64,000 bases of DNA from Rhizobiales bacterium PAR1 (lineage in GTDB: Bacteria > Pseudomonadota > Alphaproteobacteria > Rhizobiales > Beijerinckiaceae): NCBI GenBank assembly GCA_002256205.1, contig NKIW01000002.1, positions 372,001 through 436,000 on the forward strand, read 5' to 3'. Of the stretch, positions 63,600 to 64,000 are shown piece by piece. The position numbers and the translations under genes were made by a program. Under the pieces are notes generated by a model that did no database searches, was not told the DNA's origin, and was given only the letters and a program-made list of their open reading frames with translations. The stretch's first letter is position 1, and each line of letters opens with the position of its first letter.

Positions 63600-64000
63600 A
63601 TGTCGATCCGCTTCCTTATTCTCGAAGGCAACACGCGCGACGTGCGCAACACCTACAAGGCTTCGCAGGGCGTTACCCCGGCCGAAGGCTTCGGTAACAC
63701 CATGGTGCGTGTTGCAGGCACCGGCACCTACGACATCCTCAACGGCACCGATGCGGATGCAAGCCTGCCAAAGGGCATGACCTTCGCCGATTATGACGGC
63801 GTGATCATCACCGGCTCGGCGCTGCACATCTGGCATCAGGAGCCGGAAGCGATGCGGCAGGTGGAGATTGCCCGTGCGGTCTTCAAGGCGAGTGTGCCGT
63901 TCTACGGCTCGTGCTGGGGCCTTCAGGTCGCAACCGTTGCCGCGGGCGGCGTGGTGCATAAAAACCCGCGCGGACGCGAAATGGGCTTTGCGCGCCAGAT
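63600..64000 (+). CDS. Class I glutamine amidotransferase domain protein (3' end outside window)
   Basis: Partial: 133 residues are visible before the right edge. Begins MSIRFLILEGNTRDVRNTYK; the oxyanion and nucleophile elbow reads YGSCWGLQVATVAAGG, with the catalytic Cys in GSCWG. Similar proteins (GMP-synthase-like glutamine amidotransferases) stand alone and have varied or unknown roles. The His-Glu part of the triad lies outside the window. Confidence 0.85.
   Translation, partial: MSIRFLILEGNTRDVRNTYKASQGVTPAEGFGNTMVRVAGTGTYDILNGTDADASLPKGMTFADYDGVIITGSALHIWHQEPEAMRQVEIARAVFKASVPFYGSCWGLQVATVAAGGVVHKNPRGREMGFARQ

Overview
This 64 kb window is a chromosomal, housekeeping-rich segment of a high-GC alphaproteobacterium, most probably of the order Hyphomicrobiales (Rhizobiales). 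The evidence is the set of alphaproteobacterial families present (RcdA/DUF1465, TrcR/DUF1013, DUF1192, DUF4164, two DUF465 proteins), the three-gene pntAA-pntAB-pntB transhydrogenase beside a small aa3-type oxidase subunit IV, a serC-motif leader RNA, a probable 6S RNA behind zapA, and sites matching the CtrA consensus TTAA-N7-TTAAC. The family cannot be fixed from sequence reading alone. I saw no insertion sequence, prophage, CRISPR array, rRNA or tRNA.

Layout. 1-5133 (minus): a DUF882/MepK-like peptidase cut by the left edge, an L,D-transpeptidase and a sigma54-dependent response regulator. 5366-13840 (plus): M3 oligoendopeptidase, AarF/ABC1 kinase-like protein, the pnt operon with an unrecognised low-GC membrane gene inside it, an alpha/beta hydrolase and an acetyltransferase. 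13873-20057: TPR lipoprotein, rpsU, purE-purK, divergent DUF465 genes, a small secreted protein and an acyl-CoA synthetase. 20290-27807 (plus): tkt, gap, a small coiled-coil membrane protein, pgk, fba, a ThiE-like protein and an inositol-phosphatase family protein. 27926-30398: a MotA/TolQ-like plus MotB/OmpA-like pair and an acetyltransferase. 30406-35420: ABC exporter, rpmE, rcdA, DUF1192, trcR and a PIN-domain protein. 35443-40297: prpE, DUF4164, zapA, 6S RNA, ymdB-type phosphoesterase, yebC. 40416-43081: ruvC, a small exported protein, ruvA, ruvB. 43094-53464: a haem-type membrane protein, a Tat-exported phosphoesterase, ybgC-tolQRAB, queC and a VUT-family transporter, pal, cpoB, tilS. 53590-64000: ftsH, glmM, an outer-membrane barrel protein, lldD, serC, serA, an EamA transporter and a glutamine amidotransferase cut by the right edge.

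How the genes work together. Much of the window serves the cell envelope and the division cycle: peptidoglycan 3-3 crosslink formation and cleavage, Tol-Pal, GlmM, FtsH, ZapA, RcdA and TrcR. Matches to CtrA sites lie upstream of rcdA, tolQ, the DUF465 pair and the outer-membrane protein, which suggests one cell-cycle regulon touches several of these loci (inference). The metabolic blocks are the lower glycolytic/gluconeogenic enzymes, the serine branch with its own leader RNA, purine carboxylation, lactate oxidation and NAD(P) transhydrogenation.

The least explained items are the low-GC membrane gene inside pnt, the MotAB-like pair without a known partner, the orphan PIN protein with a missing acidic residue, the duplicated motif downstream of the 6S RNA, and an orphan strong terminator with a possible small RNA between rcdA and the DUF1192 gene.
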